Shown piece after piece: positions 23,941-32,685 of a stretch of DNA of 64,000 bases. The stretch spans positions 62,001 to 126,000 of the forward strand of contig NZ_JADNRC010000005.1 of NCBI RefSeq assembly GCF_015594725.1, in the 5' to 3' direction. The position numbers were made by a program, and so were the translations under genes. The notes under the pieces were generated by a model that was not told where the DNA came from, did no database searches, and saw only the letters and a list, made by a program, of their open reading frames with translations. The DNA is from Flavobacterium sp. ALJ2. GTDB taxonomy: Bacteria > Bacteroidota > Bacteroidia > Flavobacteriales > Flavobacteriaceae. How positions within the stretch are numbered: position 1 is the stretch's first letter; each line of letters starts with the position of its first letter.

Positions 23941-23967
23941 CCTAACAGGTTTTGAAAACCTGTTAGG
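23941..23967. repeat. 27-bp perfect palindrome CCTAACAGGTTTT-G-AAAACCTGTTAGG
   Basis: The arms are 13 bp and perfectly complementary around a single central base. It sits 27 bp beyond the menC stop codon and could act as a terminator for menC (minus strand) or be a mobile palindromic repeat. Strong conservation of both arms argues for function or recent spread. Confidence 0.7.
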
Positions 23968-23993
23968 ATAACAAAGTAGAATCTTTGCAGAGA

Positions 23994-25037
23994 TTAAAAT
24001 TTATCAATATCTATTTCCCACTTTAAATCTGGATTATACCACAATTGCCCTTGGGTAACTTCTAACGGACAATCAAAATTATTGGTGTACAATGCTCCTG
24101 TTCCTAATCCTTGTGGCATCGTATTATTTTGTAAAAAAGTCCATTGCGCAATTGCATTAAGTCCAATATTACTCTCCAGAGCCGATGTAATCCACCAACC
24201 AATATTATATTTTTCTGCCAATGTTATCCACTCTTGAGTACCACGAAAACCGCCTATAAAACTTGGTTTTAAAATAATGTATTGCGGTTTTATCTCTCGT
24301 AATAATGCTTCTTTATCTTGTAAAGAAAAAACACCTATTAACTCTTCGTCTAATGCTATAGGAAATGGTGTTTTTTTGCATAATTCAGCCATAGCCTGAA
24401 TATTGTTTTGTTTTATCGGCTGTTCTATGCTATGCAGGTTATATTTATCAAGTTGCCTTAACTTATCTAAAGCTGAATCTAAACTAAAAGCACCATTGGC
24501 ATCTACTCTAATTTCGACTTGTTCTGGGCTAAAATGACTGCGAATAAAACCTAATAATTCAAGTTCTTTCTCAAAATCGATAGCACCAATTTTAAGCTTA
24601 ATACATCTAAAACCAGTACCCAATTTCTCTTCAATTTGTTGCTTCATAAACTCTGGTTCTCCCATCCAAACCAAACCATTTATTGCTATCGATTTTTCTC
24701 CTGTCGTAAAATCTGAAGAAAATAACATAAAAGGAGTTTCACTTTTTAAAGAACGAAAAGCCATTTCTACACCAAATTGTATTGAAGGAAATGCTAATAA
24801 GGCTTCCCAAAGTGCTTTTTCACCAAGATGTATATTATTACATGTCCATTGTAACTTTTCTTCATAATCATCACAATCATCTGCGCTTAAACCCCTAAGG
24901 ATTCCACACTCACCTATTCCTTTTTTATTATCTTCTTCAATTATAATAAACCAGGTTTCTTTTTCATTCATTACGCCACGTGATGTTCCCGATGGGCGTT
25001 TAAAATTGAGTGTATATTTATGATAAGTTGCTTTCAA
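23994..25037 (-). CDS. menC: o-Succinylbenzoate synthase (enolase superfamily)
   Basis: MenC dehydrates SHCHC to o-succinylbenzoate in menaquinone synthesis. The 347-residue protein has the enolase-superfamily active-site set: K147 and K149 in CIKLKIG, metal ligands D179 (RVDANG), E205 (SIEQPI) and D230 (ALDEEL), and K257 (ILKPSFIGG). The muconate-lactonizing subgroup includes other racemases and epimerases, so identity rests partly on menA, menB and menD nearby on the same strand. menE, which often lies next to menC, is not found here. Confidence 0.9.
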   Translation of the reverse strand: MKATYHKYTLNFKRPSGTSRGVMNEKETWFIIIEEDNKKGIGECGILRGLSADDCDDYEEKLQWTCNNIHLGEKALWEALLAFPSIQFGVEMAFRSLKSETPFMLFSSDFTTGEKSIAINGLVWMGEPEFMKQQIEEKLGTGFRCIKLKIGAIDFEKELELLGFIRSHFSPEQVEIRVDANGAFSLDSALDKLRQLDKYNLHSIEQPIKQNNIQAMAELCKKTPFPIALDEELIGVFSLQDKEALLREIKPQYIILKPSFIGGFRGTQEWITLAEKYNIGWWITSALESNIGLNAIAQWTFLQNNTMPQGLGTGALYTNNFDCPLEVTQGQLWYNPDLKWEIDIDKF

Positions 25038-25110
25038 TGTGATTTATTTTAAACATCTAATTGTGATTTACTTATTAGCCATATAAGCTATTTTTCTTGT
25101 TGTAAAATAA

Positions 25111-26313
25111 TTAATTAAAAAGATCTAAGACTCTGTCGAAGTTACCAGAGGGCAAATTTGCTTTCTTAAAAACCATAAAATCAAGCTTTACTTTTTCTAT
25201 CCAACTTAAACTGTCTGTTACGTTTTGGGTTTGATATTTTTTATAAATTGCTTTGGCATCTTTATAATCACCATTTACCAAATAAGCATGTGCTAAATTG
25301 AGTTTTAGCTGCAACTCCGTTTCATCTAATTTTTCGCCTTCTTTTAAGAACTTAAGTGCTTTTTCATATTGTTTTGTCACTATGTAACAATATCCAATCG
25401 AACTATAATCAAGCGCTGTTGCTTTTTTGTCTGCAATTATCGTATTGAGTAAAGCTATTGCTTCGCCATACTTCTGACTTTTAATCAGTTTAGAGGCCTG
25501 ACTTCTTAAATCACTGTAAATGTTTTTTGAAATATTTACATCGCTATAACAGGTACTCCCATAATCTTTATAGGCTTTTATTTTTTCCATTGCCAATAAT
25601 TTATCAAACTCGGTATAACGATATTTATTTTGAATTTTTTCAAGAATACAAACGCAAAAATCATCAGAATTTGCCATTTTTTGTGCCAAATTTGAGGTTT
25701 TACATTGGCTAATGATTTCTTTCTTATTCTCTTGATTCCAACCACGGCTTAACTTTACATCAACCCAAGGCACTACTTCTAGAACTACTTTTTGTTTTAA
25801 AAGCCAATTTTTACTCTCGAACCCAAACCAAATTACATTAGTATTTGACTGCAAACAACTTAACTTATCTAATGATAACCGTTTTGCATCTTTACTTATT
25901 GGTTCTTCTTGCGCATAACATGCCTTATCTGTTTTACCACTTTGAACATAACTTTTAGCTGTTGCCTGATCAGTAAAAAGGGCATACTTACACTTATCAT
26001 CACCTGATATTTTAGACATTAAAAACACTGCTCCTGCAGAACCCTGGCTAATTCCCGTAGGATCTGGAATCGATTTTAATACGGATACCAAGCTATTTGT
26101 TAATTGTTGATTTTCATCCAATAGCGTAATTCTATAAACTACTTCGGTTGTGCCTAATGGTAAATCTTCGGTTGAAATGATGATTCTGTCGCGGGCTGGA
26201 ACGATTATTTCTTTGGTGGTTGATCGCTCTTTATCCCAATAGCCTTCTTTTTGAGCAAAAGCTGAATAAAATGAGCTTATTAAAAGTACTAAAACTAGGT
26301 TTCTAGATTTCAT
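25111..26313 (-). CDS. Exported TPR-containing protein of unknown function
   Basis: The 400-residue protein has a signal peptide (MKSRNLVLVLLISSFYSAFAQ). The first 250 residues form an unrecognised, Cys-containing domain (KISGDDKCKYALF, ISQCKTSNLAQKM, FCVCILEKIQNKY). A C-terminal TPR region (about 270-390) has repeats such as KYGEAIALLNTIIADK, DYSSIGYCYIVTKQYEKALKF and LKLNLAHAYLVNGDYKDAKAIYKKY. TPRs mediate protein contacts. It sits between menC and an MBL-fold hydrolase, on the same strand, but nothing links its function to menaquinone. Confidence 0.8.
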   Translation of the reverse strand: MKSRNLVLVLLISSFYSAFAQKEGYWDKERSTTKEIIVPARDRIIISTEDLPLGTTEVVYRITLLDENQQLTNSLVSVLKSIPDPTGISQGSAGAVFLMSKISGDDKCKYALFTDQATAKSYVQSGKTDKACYAQEEPISKDAKRLSLDKLSCLQSNTNVIWFGFESKNWLLKQKVVLEVVPWVDVKLSRGWNQENKKEIISQCKTSNLAQKMANSDDFCVCILEKIQNKYRYTEFDKLLAMEKIKAYKDYGSTCYSDVNISKNIYSDLRSQASKLIKSQKYGEAIALLNTIIADKKATALDYSSIGYCYIVTKQYEKALKFLKEGEKLDETELQLKLNLAHAYLVNGDYKDAKAIYKKYQTQNVTDSLSWIEKVKLDFMVFKKANLPSGNFDRVLDLFN

Positions 26314-26342
26314 TTTGTTAAATAGATGTATATATATTTTTT

Positions 26343-26421
26343 AGCCCTGACAACAACGATATCCTTTTCCTTGCTCCTTTAGCAAGGAAAAGATAAAGCA
26401 TATAGCGATCCCGATAACTCC
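26343..26421. repeat. Dispersed intergenic repeat, copy 2
   Basis: Starts AGCCCTGACAACAACGAT, contains a GC-bearing hairpin (TTTTCCTTGCT with AGCAAGGAAAA), then AGATAAAGCATATAGCG and ends CCCGATAACTCC. The ends match the copies at 6401 and 42448 while the hairpin sequence differs. It fills most of the spacer between the TPR and MBL genes. Confidence 0.75.
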
Positions 26422-26461
26422 TAATTATTTGATTACCTATGAACAACAAATACTATTCCAT

Positions 26462-27139
26462 TTATAATTCGATAGATTCTCCTATCTCAAGAAGCATTAA
26501 GTCTTTTCCTTTATCAAAAAACTTACGAATTGCTTCATCATGATTAATTTTGATATATCCAAAAGTATCAAAATGATAGCCAAGAATTTTATCACATTCG
26601 ATAAAATCTGATGCTATAATAGCATCCTCAACATCCATGGTAAAGTTATCTCCTATCGGTAAAATAGCCAAATCCAGCTTGGTACGCATCGGGATTAACT
26701 TCATATCCATTGTAAGGGCAGTATCTCCTGCTATATAGATATTTTTGTGTTCACCTTCAATTACAAATCCTCCTGGATTCCCTCCGTTACTACCATCTGG
26801 AAACGAACTTGAATGTATCGCATTTACATATTTTACTTTCCCAAAATCAAATTGCCAACTTCCTCCGTGATTCATTGGATGAGCTTTTAACTCTCTTTGG
26901 GCAAAATAACTTGCAATTTCGGCATTAGAAACGATTACTGCTTCAGTACGTTTAGCAATTGCTTCGGCATCCAGAATATGATCACCATGTGCATGCGTTA
27001 ATAAAATATAATCTGCTTTTAATGTGTTAATATCGATATGTGATGCCAATGGATTTTCCGAAATATAAGGATCTACCAAAAGGTGTTTTCCTCCAACTTC
27101 GATTCCTAATGACGCATGACCGTAAAATGTAATTTTCAT
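26462..27139 (-). CDS. Metal-dependent hydrolase, MBL fold (UPF0173/YtkL type)
   Basis: The 225-residue protein is a metallo-beta-lactamase fold hydrolase. It has the metal-binding motif THAHGDH (48-54), a third ligand His in AIHSSS, an Asp in IAGDTALTMD, and the C-terminal HFDTF. The length and the opening MKITFYGHASLGIEVGGKHLLVDP match UPF0173-type proteins. The substrate is unknown. It begins 27 bp after the menA stop codon and may be transcribed with menA. Confidence 0.85.
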   Translation of the reverse strand: MKITFYGHASLGIEVGGKHLLVDPYISENPLASHIDINTLKADYILLTHAHGDHILDAEAIAKRTEAVIVSNAEIASYFAQRELKAHPMNHGGSWQFDFGKVKYVNAIHSSSFPDGSNGGNPGGFVIEGEHKNIYIAGDTALTMDMKLIPMRTKLDLAILPIGDNFTMDVEDAIIASDFIECDKILGYHFDTFGYIKINHDEAIRKFFDKGKDLMLLEIGESIEL

Positions 27140-27166
27140 ATTGATACAAATTTAAAGTTTTATAAA

Positions 27167-28129
27167 TTATCTTCCTCCTAAGAAAAGATTAACGATAATG
27201 TCTGAAATTAATGATATCATACACAGAGTCAATAATACTGAAAGTAAAAATGTACTTAGCGCAACTCTTTTTAACTCTGGATCTAATAACTTAGGCTCTT
27301 TGTTTTTAGAAACTACAATTAAATGTTTTGTTAAAGGTATATAAGCCAATAAAAACAAGTATTGATCAAAATTATAATTACTTAATATAGCAAATAAAAC
27401 TACCGAAACCATTGCAGTTATAATTAGAAAGTAATGGTACTTTTTAGCTGCCTGACCTCCCATTTTTACCACAATTGTATTCTTTCCTGATTTTCTATCT
27501 GAGGCTTCATCACGCATGTTATTTAGGTTCAAAACCCCTACACTCAACAATCCTATTGCTACTGCGGGTAAGATTAAAAGCGGATCTATTTCTTTCGAAT
27601 ATAAAAAATTCACTCCTAACGTACTTACTAAACCAAAGAATACGAATACGAATATATCTCCAAACCCTTTATAACCATAAGCAGAGTTCCCAACCGTATA
27701 ACGAATTGCTGAAACAATTGCAGCAATACCTAATATTAAAAAAAAGATTGAATACACTAAATTTGTTTCACCAAAAGCAAAATAAATCAATGTTATTGCT
27801 GACAATAAAGTTAATATAGCTGTAATAAACATAGCCTTTTTCATGGCTTGTGGCGTTATTACTCCGCTTTGTATGGCGCGCTTAGGCCCTATTCTATCTT
27901 CATTATCAGTCCCTTTTACCCCATCCCCGTAATCATTGGCGAAATTGGATAAAACTTGCAGTCCTAGTGTTGTTAAAAGTGCAAAACCAAAAATTTTCCA
28001 ATTAAAAACGTCTGTTGGCGTATAAACGTTTTCTGTGGGATTTGCCAAAGCGTACATACTTCCTACGATAATCCCTGAGACTGATAAAGGCAATGTTCTT
28101 AATCTAGCGGCTTCAATCCAATGTTTCAT
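27167..28129 (-). CDS. menA: 1,4-Dihydroxy-2-naphthoate polyprenyltransferase
   Basis: MenA attaches the polyprenyl chain to DHNA in the cytoplasmic membrane. The 320-residue protein is a UbiA-family polytopic membrane enzyme: the first Asp-rich motif is NFANDYGDGVKGTD (about 62-75, key D66 and D69), followed by GPKRAIQSG, which is characteristic of MenA, and the second motif is LNNMRDEASDRKSGK. Multiple membrane segments are evident. menB lies 134 bp upstream on the same strand. Confidence 0.92.
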   Translation of the reverse strand: MKHWIEAARLRTLPLSVSGIIVGSMYALANPTENVYTPTDVFNWKIFGFALLTTLGLQVLSNFANDYGDGVKGTDNEDRIGPKRAIQSGVITPQAMKKAMFITAILTLLSAITLIYFAFGETNLVYSIFFLILGIAAIVSAIRYTVGNSAYGYKGFGDIFVFVFFGLVSTLGVNFLYSKEIDPLLILPAVAIGLLSVGVLNLNNMRDEASDRKSGKNTIVVKMGGQAAKKYHYFLIITAMVSVVLFAILSNYNFDQYLFLLAYIPLTKHLIVVSKNKEPKLLDPELKRVALSTFLLSVLLTLCMISLISDIIVNLFLGGR

Positions 28130-28149
28130 TCTGTTTTTTATTTAGTTTA

Positions 28150-28177
28150 TTTCAGGTTTCAAGTTCTTGACCTGAAA
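28150..28177. repeat. TTTCAGGT hairpin with nested GTTTCAAGTTC motif
   Basis: TTTCAGGT pairs with ACCTGAAA; inside, GTTTCAAGTTC (28156-28166) is repeated inverted as GAACTTGAAAC at 28247-28257. The same motif, GAACTTGAAAC, occurs at about 47476. It looks like a dispersed repeat unit. Confidence 0.5.
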
Positions 28178-28262
28178 TTTGGTGCTATTTTTAATTAAAA
28201 AAAAATAGTTTTCGTTTTATTATTTTAATTTCTGTTTACAAGCAATGAACTTGAAACTTTAA

Positions 28263-29096
28263 TTACGGTAACCATTTGTTTTCACCAAAGTTAGGCTTTC
28301 TTTTTTCCAAGAAGGCATTTCTTCCTTCTTTTGCTTCTTCTGTCATGTAGGCCAAACGAGTGGCTTCTCCTGCAAAAACTTGTTGTCCAACCATACCATC
28401 ATCAGTAAGGTTCATAGCAAATTTTAGCATTTTTATAGATGTTGGTGATTTTTGTAATATTTCTTGTGCCCACTCATACGCAGTATCTTCTAGTTCATCA
28501 TGAGGAATTACTGCATTTACCATTCCCATATCCATTGCTTCCTGAGCTGAATAATTACGCCCTAAGAAGAAAATCTCACGTGCTTTTTTCTGCCCAACCA
28601 TTTTAGCTAGATAAGCAGAGCCGTATCCTCCATCAAAACTAGTCACATCAGCGTCGGTTTGCTTAAAAATAGCATGTTCTTTACTCGCCAATGTCATATC
28701 ACATACAACATGTAAACTATGTCCTCCGCCAACTGCCCAACCTGGAACTACTGCTATAACTACTTTTGGCATAAAACGAATCAAACGTTGTACCTCTAGA
28801 ATATTCAAACGATGTTGTCCATCTTCTCCTACATATCCCTGATGCCCTCTTGCATTTTGATCTCCTCCACTACAAAAAGAATATACTCCATCTTTAGTCG
28901 AAGGTCCTTCAGCAGATAATAAAACTACTCCTATTGAAGTGTCTTCTTGTGCGTCGTAGAATGCTTGGTATAATTCGGAGGTTGTTTTTGGTCGGAATGC
29001 ATTGCGTACATTAGGTCTGTTAAATGCTATTCTTGCAACTCCATTACACTTTTTATAGGTTATATCTTCAAATTCTCTGGCAATAATCCAATCCAT
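28263..29096 (-). CDS. menB: 1,4-Dihydroxy-2-naphthoyl-CoA synthase
   Basis: MenB closes the naphthoquinone ring of o-succinylbenzoyl-CoA. The 277-residue protein is a crotonase-fold enzyme with the MenB-specific GGDQNARG, the extended insertion YVGEDGQHRLNILEVQ, GWAVGGGHSLHVVCD (oxyanion hole), FDGGYGSAYL and the C-terminal RKPNF. The length is typical. The start ATG at 29096 is followed by MDWIIAREFEDI. It is transcribed toward menA. Confidence 0.95.
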   Translation of the reverse strand: MDWIIAREFEDITYKKCNGVARIAFNRPNVRNAFRPKTTSELYQAFYDAQEDTSIGVVLLSAEGPSTKDGVYSFCSGGDQNARGHQGYVGEDGQHRLNILEVQRLIRFMPKVVIAVVPGWAVGGGHSLHVVCDMTLASKEHAIFKQTDADVTSFDGGYGSAYLAKMVGQKKAREIFFLGRNYSAQEAMDMGMVNAVIPHDELEDTAYEWAQEILQKSPTSIKMLKFAMNLTDDGMVGQQVFAGEATRLAYMTEEAKEGRNAFLEKRKPNFGENKWLP

Positions 29097-29817
29097 TAGA
29101 TGCTATTTTTAATTAATTATAGTGTAAAAATAAATCATTTTTTACACTTTAGACTATACATTCTTGATGAAGTCGCTTCTAAAATAATTTTATCCAAATG
29201 TTAAAACTTGTTTTAAAATAAAAAATGATATGATTTTATAGTGTATTTTATTTTTTATCTTTATCTTTACCATCTATTAATCAATGTGATACATTATTTT
29301 ACGTACACATTACATGATTGATTTTCTTTCACTGATTTATTAACCTAAAAAATGATTTTTTGAGAAAATTTAAAAAATTTGTCGCTCATTTTTCTAAGGT
29401 TTTAAATTTAAAAACTTTAGACAATGGGCAAATGAGAATAGCATTTGTCGGAATTGCAAAAAAAGATAGTAACACCTACGGTTAACAAGGAAGATTTATC
29501 AAATTACTCTATAAATGAGTACCAATTATTGTTTGATCGTCTTTAAAAATATTAAAAATAAACCAAAGGTTCAGCCGTGAAATTGATTTTAGCTTATACG
29601 TATTTGTTATCCTTATTTCCAGACAAACCCATCTGAAAAAGTAGTAAATCACACGCAACAAGACTAAGTACACTATTTACATATTGTGTGGTTCTATTCA
29701 CTTTTCGTGATGAAAGTAGATTTATTTTTATTTTTGTTTTTTTTTAATTACAATTTTTTTTTAAAACTAGAATAAAAAGAGAAAGGCTAATCGTAATGAT
29801 TAGCCTTTCTTGTTATA
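29097..29817. other. 721-bp intergenic region with only broken short frames
   Basis: Between menB and the CvfB-like gene no complete gene is recognised. A 41-codon frame from TTG 29360 (start LRKFKKFVAHF) stops at 29485; a second short frame in another phase continues with VNKEDLSNYSINEYQLLFDRL and stops soon after. Together they look like a decayed or frameshifted small gene. The right end holds the terminator at 29779-29812. Confidence 0.5.
29779..29812 (-). terminator. Terminator of the CvfB-like gene
   Basis: AAAGGCTAATC and GATTAGCCTTT form an 11-bp stem with a GTAAT loop just beyond the stop codon; the minus-strand side continues into T-rich sequence. Confidence 0.85.
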
Positions 29818-30672
29818 TTATTCCTTAACTAAGTAAATTCCATCTTCCTTAATCTCGATTAGTTTTTCTCTATAAAGAGCTCCAATAGCTTTCTTGAATG
29901 TTTTCTTACTCATTTTGAGTACTGTTTTAATGTCTTCTGGATGAGAATTATCTGTAAGCCTTAAAAAGCCTCGGCTTGCTCTTAATTCATCCATTATTTT
30001 CTCAGCATTTGGCTCGATACTTTGATATCCCTGCACTTGCAATGAAACATCTATTTTATTGTCAGGGCGAATGTTTTTAATATAGCCACGCATACGATCT
30101 CCTGTACGAATAGCATCATCATATACCTCATCTTTATATAACAATCCTTTATGTCTCTCATTAATAATTACATTGATTCCTATCTCGGTAATATGCGAAA
30201 CAATTAAATCTACCTCTTCGCCATTTTCGACTGTAAGGTTATCATTGTTCAAGAATTGGTTTGTTTTACTTGAAGCTACCAAACGATTGGTTTTTTCGTC
30301 CATGTATAAATAAACCAAATAACGCTTTCCTTTTTCCATAGGACGCGCCTGCTCTTTAAACGGAACAAGTATATCTTTTTCCATCCCCCAATCCATAAAA
30401 GCACCTATTTGATTGATGTAATTTACACGCAAAAGTGCAAACTCATTTAGTAAAATATAAGGTTCTAATGTTGTTGCAACTGGTCGCTCTTCATGATCTA
30501 AATAAACAAAAACGATAAGTTCTTCGCCTATTTCAAATTCATTTGGAACATATTTATTTGGTAAAAGTATGTCATGTATCCCTTCTGGATCTTTTTTGGG
30601 GTTACCTAAAAACAATCCTACTTTGGTATCACGTAATATAGTTAGTGTATTGTATTTTCCTATTTCAATCAT
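29818..30672 (-). CDS. CvfB/YitL-like S1 RNA-binding protein
   Basis: The 284-residue protein has the CvfB layout: three S1-like OB-fold domains in succession (segments VGLFLGNPKK, NQIGAFMDWGMEKDILVPFKEQ, and EIGINVIINERHKGLLYKDEV) followed by a C-terminal winged-helix domain (SKKTFKKAIGALYREKLIEI). CvfB binds RNA and modulates expression of exported factors in Firmicutes; its role in Bacteroidota is not established. The -7 box at 30718-30725 lies about 45 bp upstream. It is monocistronic. Confidence 0.9.
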   Translation of the reverse strand: MIEIGKYNTLTILRDTKVGLFLGNPKKDPEGIHDILLPNKYVPNEFEIGEELIVFVYLDHEERPVATTLEPYILLNEFALLRVNYINQIGAFMDWGMEKDILVPFKEQARPMEKGKRYLVYLYMDEKTNRLVASSKTNQFLNNDNLTVENGEEVDLIVSHITEIGINVIINERHKGLLYKDEVYDDAIRTGDRMRGYIKNIRPDNKIDVSLQVQGYQSIEPNAEKIMDELRASRGFLRLTDNSHPEDIKTVLKMSKKTFKKAIGALYREKLIEIKEDGIYLVKE

Positions 30673-30717
30673 CTTCTTTAAAGTTCTGTATTGCTATCTA
30701 AGCAAGTTTCTAAGTTG

Positions 30718-30725
30718 CAAAGGTA
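30718..30725 (-). promoter_or_regulatory. -7 box (TACCTTTG) of the CvfB-like gene
   Basis: TACCTTTG on the minus strand is identical to the box at 18110 and lies 45 bp before the ATG. Confidence 0.55.
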
Positions 30726-30802
30726 CGAAGTTTGAATCTACCAAGAAAAAGTATTTATTAAGGATTCTGTTGTCATGTTTTCTAATCGTTTTGTTTTTTA
30801 AT

Positions 30803-30810
30803 TAAATTTG
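30803..30810 (+). promoter_or_regulatory. -7 box (TAAATTTG) of the M28 peptidase gene
   Basis: TAAATTTG lies 26 bp before the ATG at 30837, in the same TTAAATTTGAG context as the box at 22286. Confidence 0.5.
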
Positions 30811-30836
30811 AGATCATATTAATAAATTCCAAATAA

Positions 30837-32186
30837 ATGAAACCACTATTTCTTATCTATTTCTTTACATTATTGTTTTTATCTCCACCAATACATTCGC
30901 AAACTAATGATGATCCTGAAATAAGAAAAATGATTACTGAGGTCAAAGCCGAAAGTCTTGAAAATACTGTTGTAAAATTAGTTTCTTTTGGAACCAGACA
31001 TACCTTGAGTGATACCAAAAATAAAACACGAGGCATTGGTGCTGCTCAAAAATGGGTGAAATCTGAATTTGATAAGTATGCATTAGAATCTAACGGAAGA
31101 TTAACTGCTAGCATTGATTATTTTACGGTAAAAGCTGATGGAAAACGAATCCCAAAAGACAGTCAACTTGCAAACGTTATGGCTACTTTAAAAGGAACTG
31201 ATCCTGCTGATGATCGTGTACTTATCATTAGTGGACATCTTGACTCACGTGTATCTGATGTGATGAATATTAAAGATGATGCCCCTGGCGCAAACGATGA
31301 TGGCTCTGGAGTTGCTGCAATGATGGAAATAGCTAAAATTATGAGCAAAAGATCTTTTCCCTGCACAATCATTTTTGTAGCTGTTACGGGTGAAGAACAA
31401 GGTCTTTATGGCGCAAAACATCTTGCTGAATTAGCCAAAGAATCTAAATGGAATATAATTGCCATGATTAATAACGATATGATTGGAAATAGCTTATCTA
31501 GCGGTACAAACCTAAGAGACAATACTCAGGTTAGGGTTTTTAGCGAGACTATTCCCTATCTAGAAACTGAAGAAGAAGCTAAAATTCGTAAAACGACAAA
31601 CAAAGACAATGACAGCTCCTCGAGACAATTTGCGAGATACATTAAAACTACTACAAGTCAATATGTTGATCAATTAAACATCAATCTTGTTTATAGAAAC
31701 GATCGTTTTTTACGCGGTGGCGATCACACTCCATTTAGTCAAAATGGGTTTACCGCAGTACGCTTTTGTGAAATGAACGAAAATTTTAATCATCAGCATC
31801 AAGATATACGAACAGAAAACAATATAAAATATGGGGATCTTCCTGAATTTATGGACTTTGAGTATTTAAGAAAGATTACCTGCTCTAATCTAGCAACCTT
31901 ATCTAATCTGGCTTGGTCTCCAAAAGCACCTGTTAACGTAGGCATTGATGTAAAATCTCTTTCTAATTCTTCTACATTATTATGGAGCCCTGCTACTGAT
32001 AAAAAGATATATGGTTATCAGGTTTTGATGCGAGAAACTGCATCATCGCATTGGGAAAAAACTTTTTTTACTAATGACACAAAAATTGAACTTCCCTACT
32101 CCAAAGATAATTTTTTCTTTGCTGTACAAGCTGTAGATTCATTAGGCCATGCTAGTTTAGCTGTTTTCCCTATTCCTATACGATAA
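30837..32186 (+). CDS. Exported M28-family aminopeptidase
   Basis: The 449-residue protein has a signal peptide (MKPLFLIYFFTLLFLSPPIHSQ). Its M28 catalytic domain carries the two-zinc site: H134 in SGHLDSR, D154 in PGANDDGSG, E186/E187 in TGEEQGL, and D in NNDMIGN, with a final His in GGDHTPFS. The C-terminal about 90 residues (VNVGIDVKSLSNSSTLLWSPATDK onward) look like a fibronectin-type III domain. It is probably a periplasmic or surface aminopeptidase of about 50 kDa. It ends at a terminator. Confidence 0.9.
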   Translation: MKPLFLIYFFTLLFLSPPIHSQTNDDPEIRKMITEVKAESLENTVVKLVSFGTRHTLSDTKNKTRGIGAAQKWVKSEFDKYALESNGRLTASIDYFTVKADGKRIPKDSQLANVMATLKGTDPADDRVLIISGHLDSRVSDVMNIKDDAPGANDDGSGVAAMMEIAKIMSKRSFPCTIIFVAVTGEEQGLYGAKHLAELAKESKWNIIAMINNDMIGNSLSSGTNLRDNTQVRVFSETIPYLETEEEAKIRKTTNKDNDSSSRQFARYIKTTTSQYVDQLNINLVYRNDRFLRGGDHTPFSQNGFTAVRFCEMNENFNHQHQDIRTENNIKYGDLPEFMDFEYLRKITCSNLATLSNLAWSPKAPVNVGIDVKSLSNSSTLLWSPATDKKIYGYQVLMRETASSHWEKTFFTNDTKIELPYSKDNFFFAVQAVDSLGHASLAVFPIPIR

Positions 32187-32206
32187 AACCTCAATTAATT
32201 TTCATT

Positions 32207-32233
32207 AAAAAAGCGCCTTTTGGGCGCTTTTAT
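32207..32233 (+). terminator. Terminator of the M28 gene (convergent with DUF2853)
   Basis: AAAAGCGCC and GGCGCTTTT form a GC-rich stem with a short T loop and a T run; it can serve both convergent genes. Confidence 0.85.
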
Positions 32234-32250
32234 TATTTTATAATGAGATA

Positions 32251-32592
32251 CTATTTGTAAACACTTTCTTTTTTAAAGTATTTCGTTAACAAATAATACA
32301 CAACTGCTCTATATTTATTCTTGTTTGAGCGTCCATATTGTTCTAATACGGCATCGATTCCTGCATCTAAAGCTGGAGTATCTGGCAAGCCTAATTTCTT
32401 GATTAAAAAATTATTCTTTACAGTATCCAATTCCGTTTTTTGCGTTCCTGCAACCGTTGCTGCATCTGCATTATATATTGACGGACCACAACCAATGGTT
32501 ACTTTTGTCAATAAATCCATATCTGGAGTTACACCACATTTATCTTTTAAATCAGCAGCATACTTTACAATTAATTCGTCTCTTGCACTCAT
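32251..32592 (-). CDS. DUF2853 family protein
   Basis: The 113-residue soluble protein matches the small helical DUF2853 family: MSARDELIVKYAADLKDKCG at the start and YGRSNKNKYRAVVYYLLTKYF at the end. It has no signal peptide. The function is unknown. It is monocistronic, with a -7 box 42 bp upstream. Confidence 0.85.
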   Translation of the reverse strand: MSARDELIVKYAADLKDKCGVTPDMDLLTKVTIGCGPSIYNADAATVAGTQKTELDTVKNNFLIKKLGLPDTPALDAGIDAVLEQYGRSNKNKYRAVVYYLLTKYFKKESVYK

Positions 32593-32634
32593 AAATAAAA
32601 TTTTAATAGTTGATTAATAGTTGGTTTATACTCT

Positions 32635-32642
32635 CAAATTTA
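32635..32642 (-). promoter_or_regulatory. -7 box (TAAATTTG) of the DUF2853 gene
   Basis: TAAATTTG on the minus strand, 42 bp before the ATG at 32592. Confidence 0.5.
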
Positions 32643-32685
32643 AGCTTTTATTCTTTATATCGTGTTTATTTAAGACAAAAAAAGG

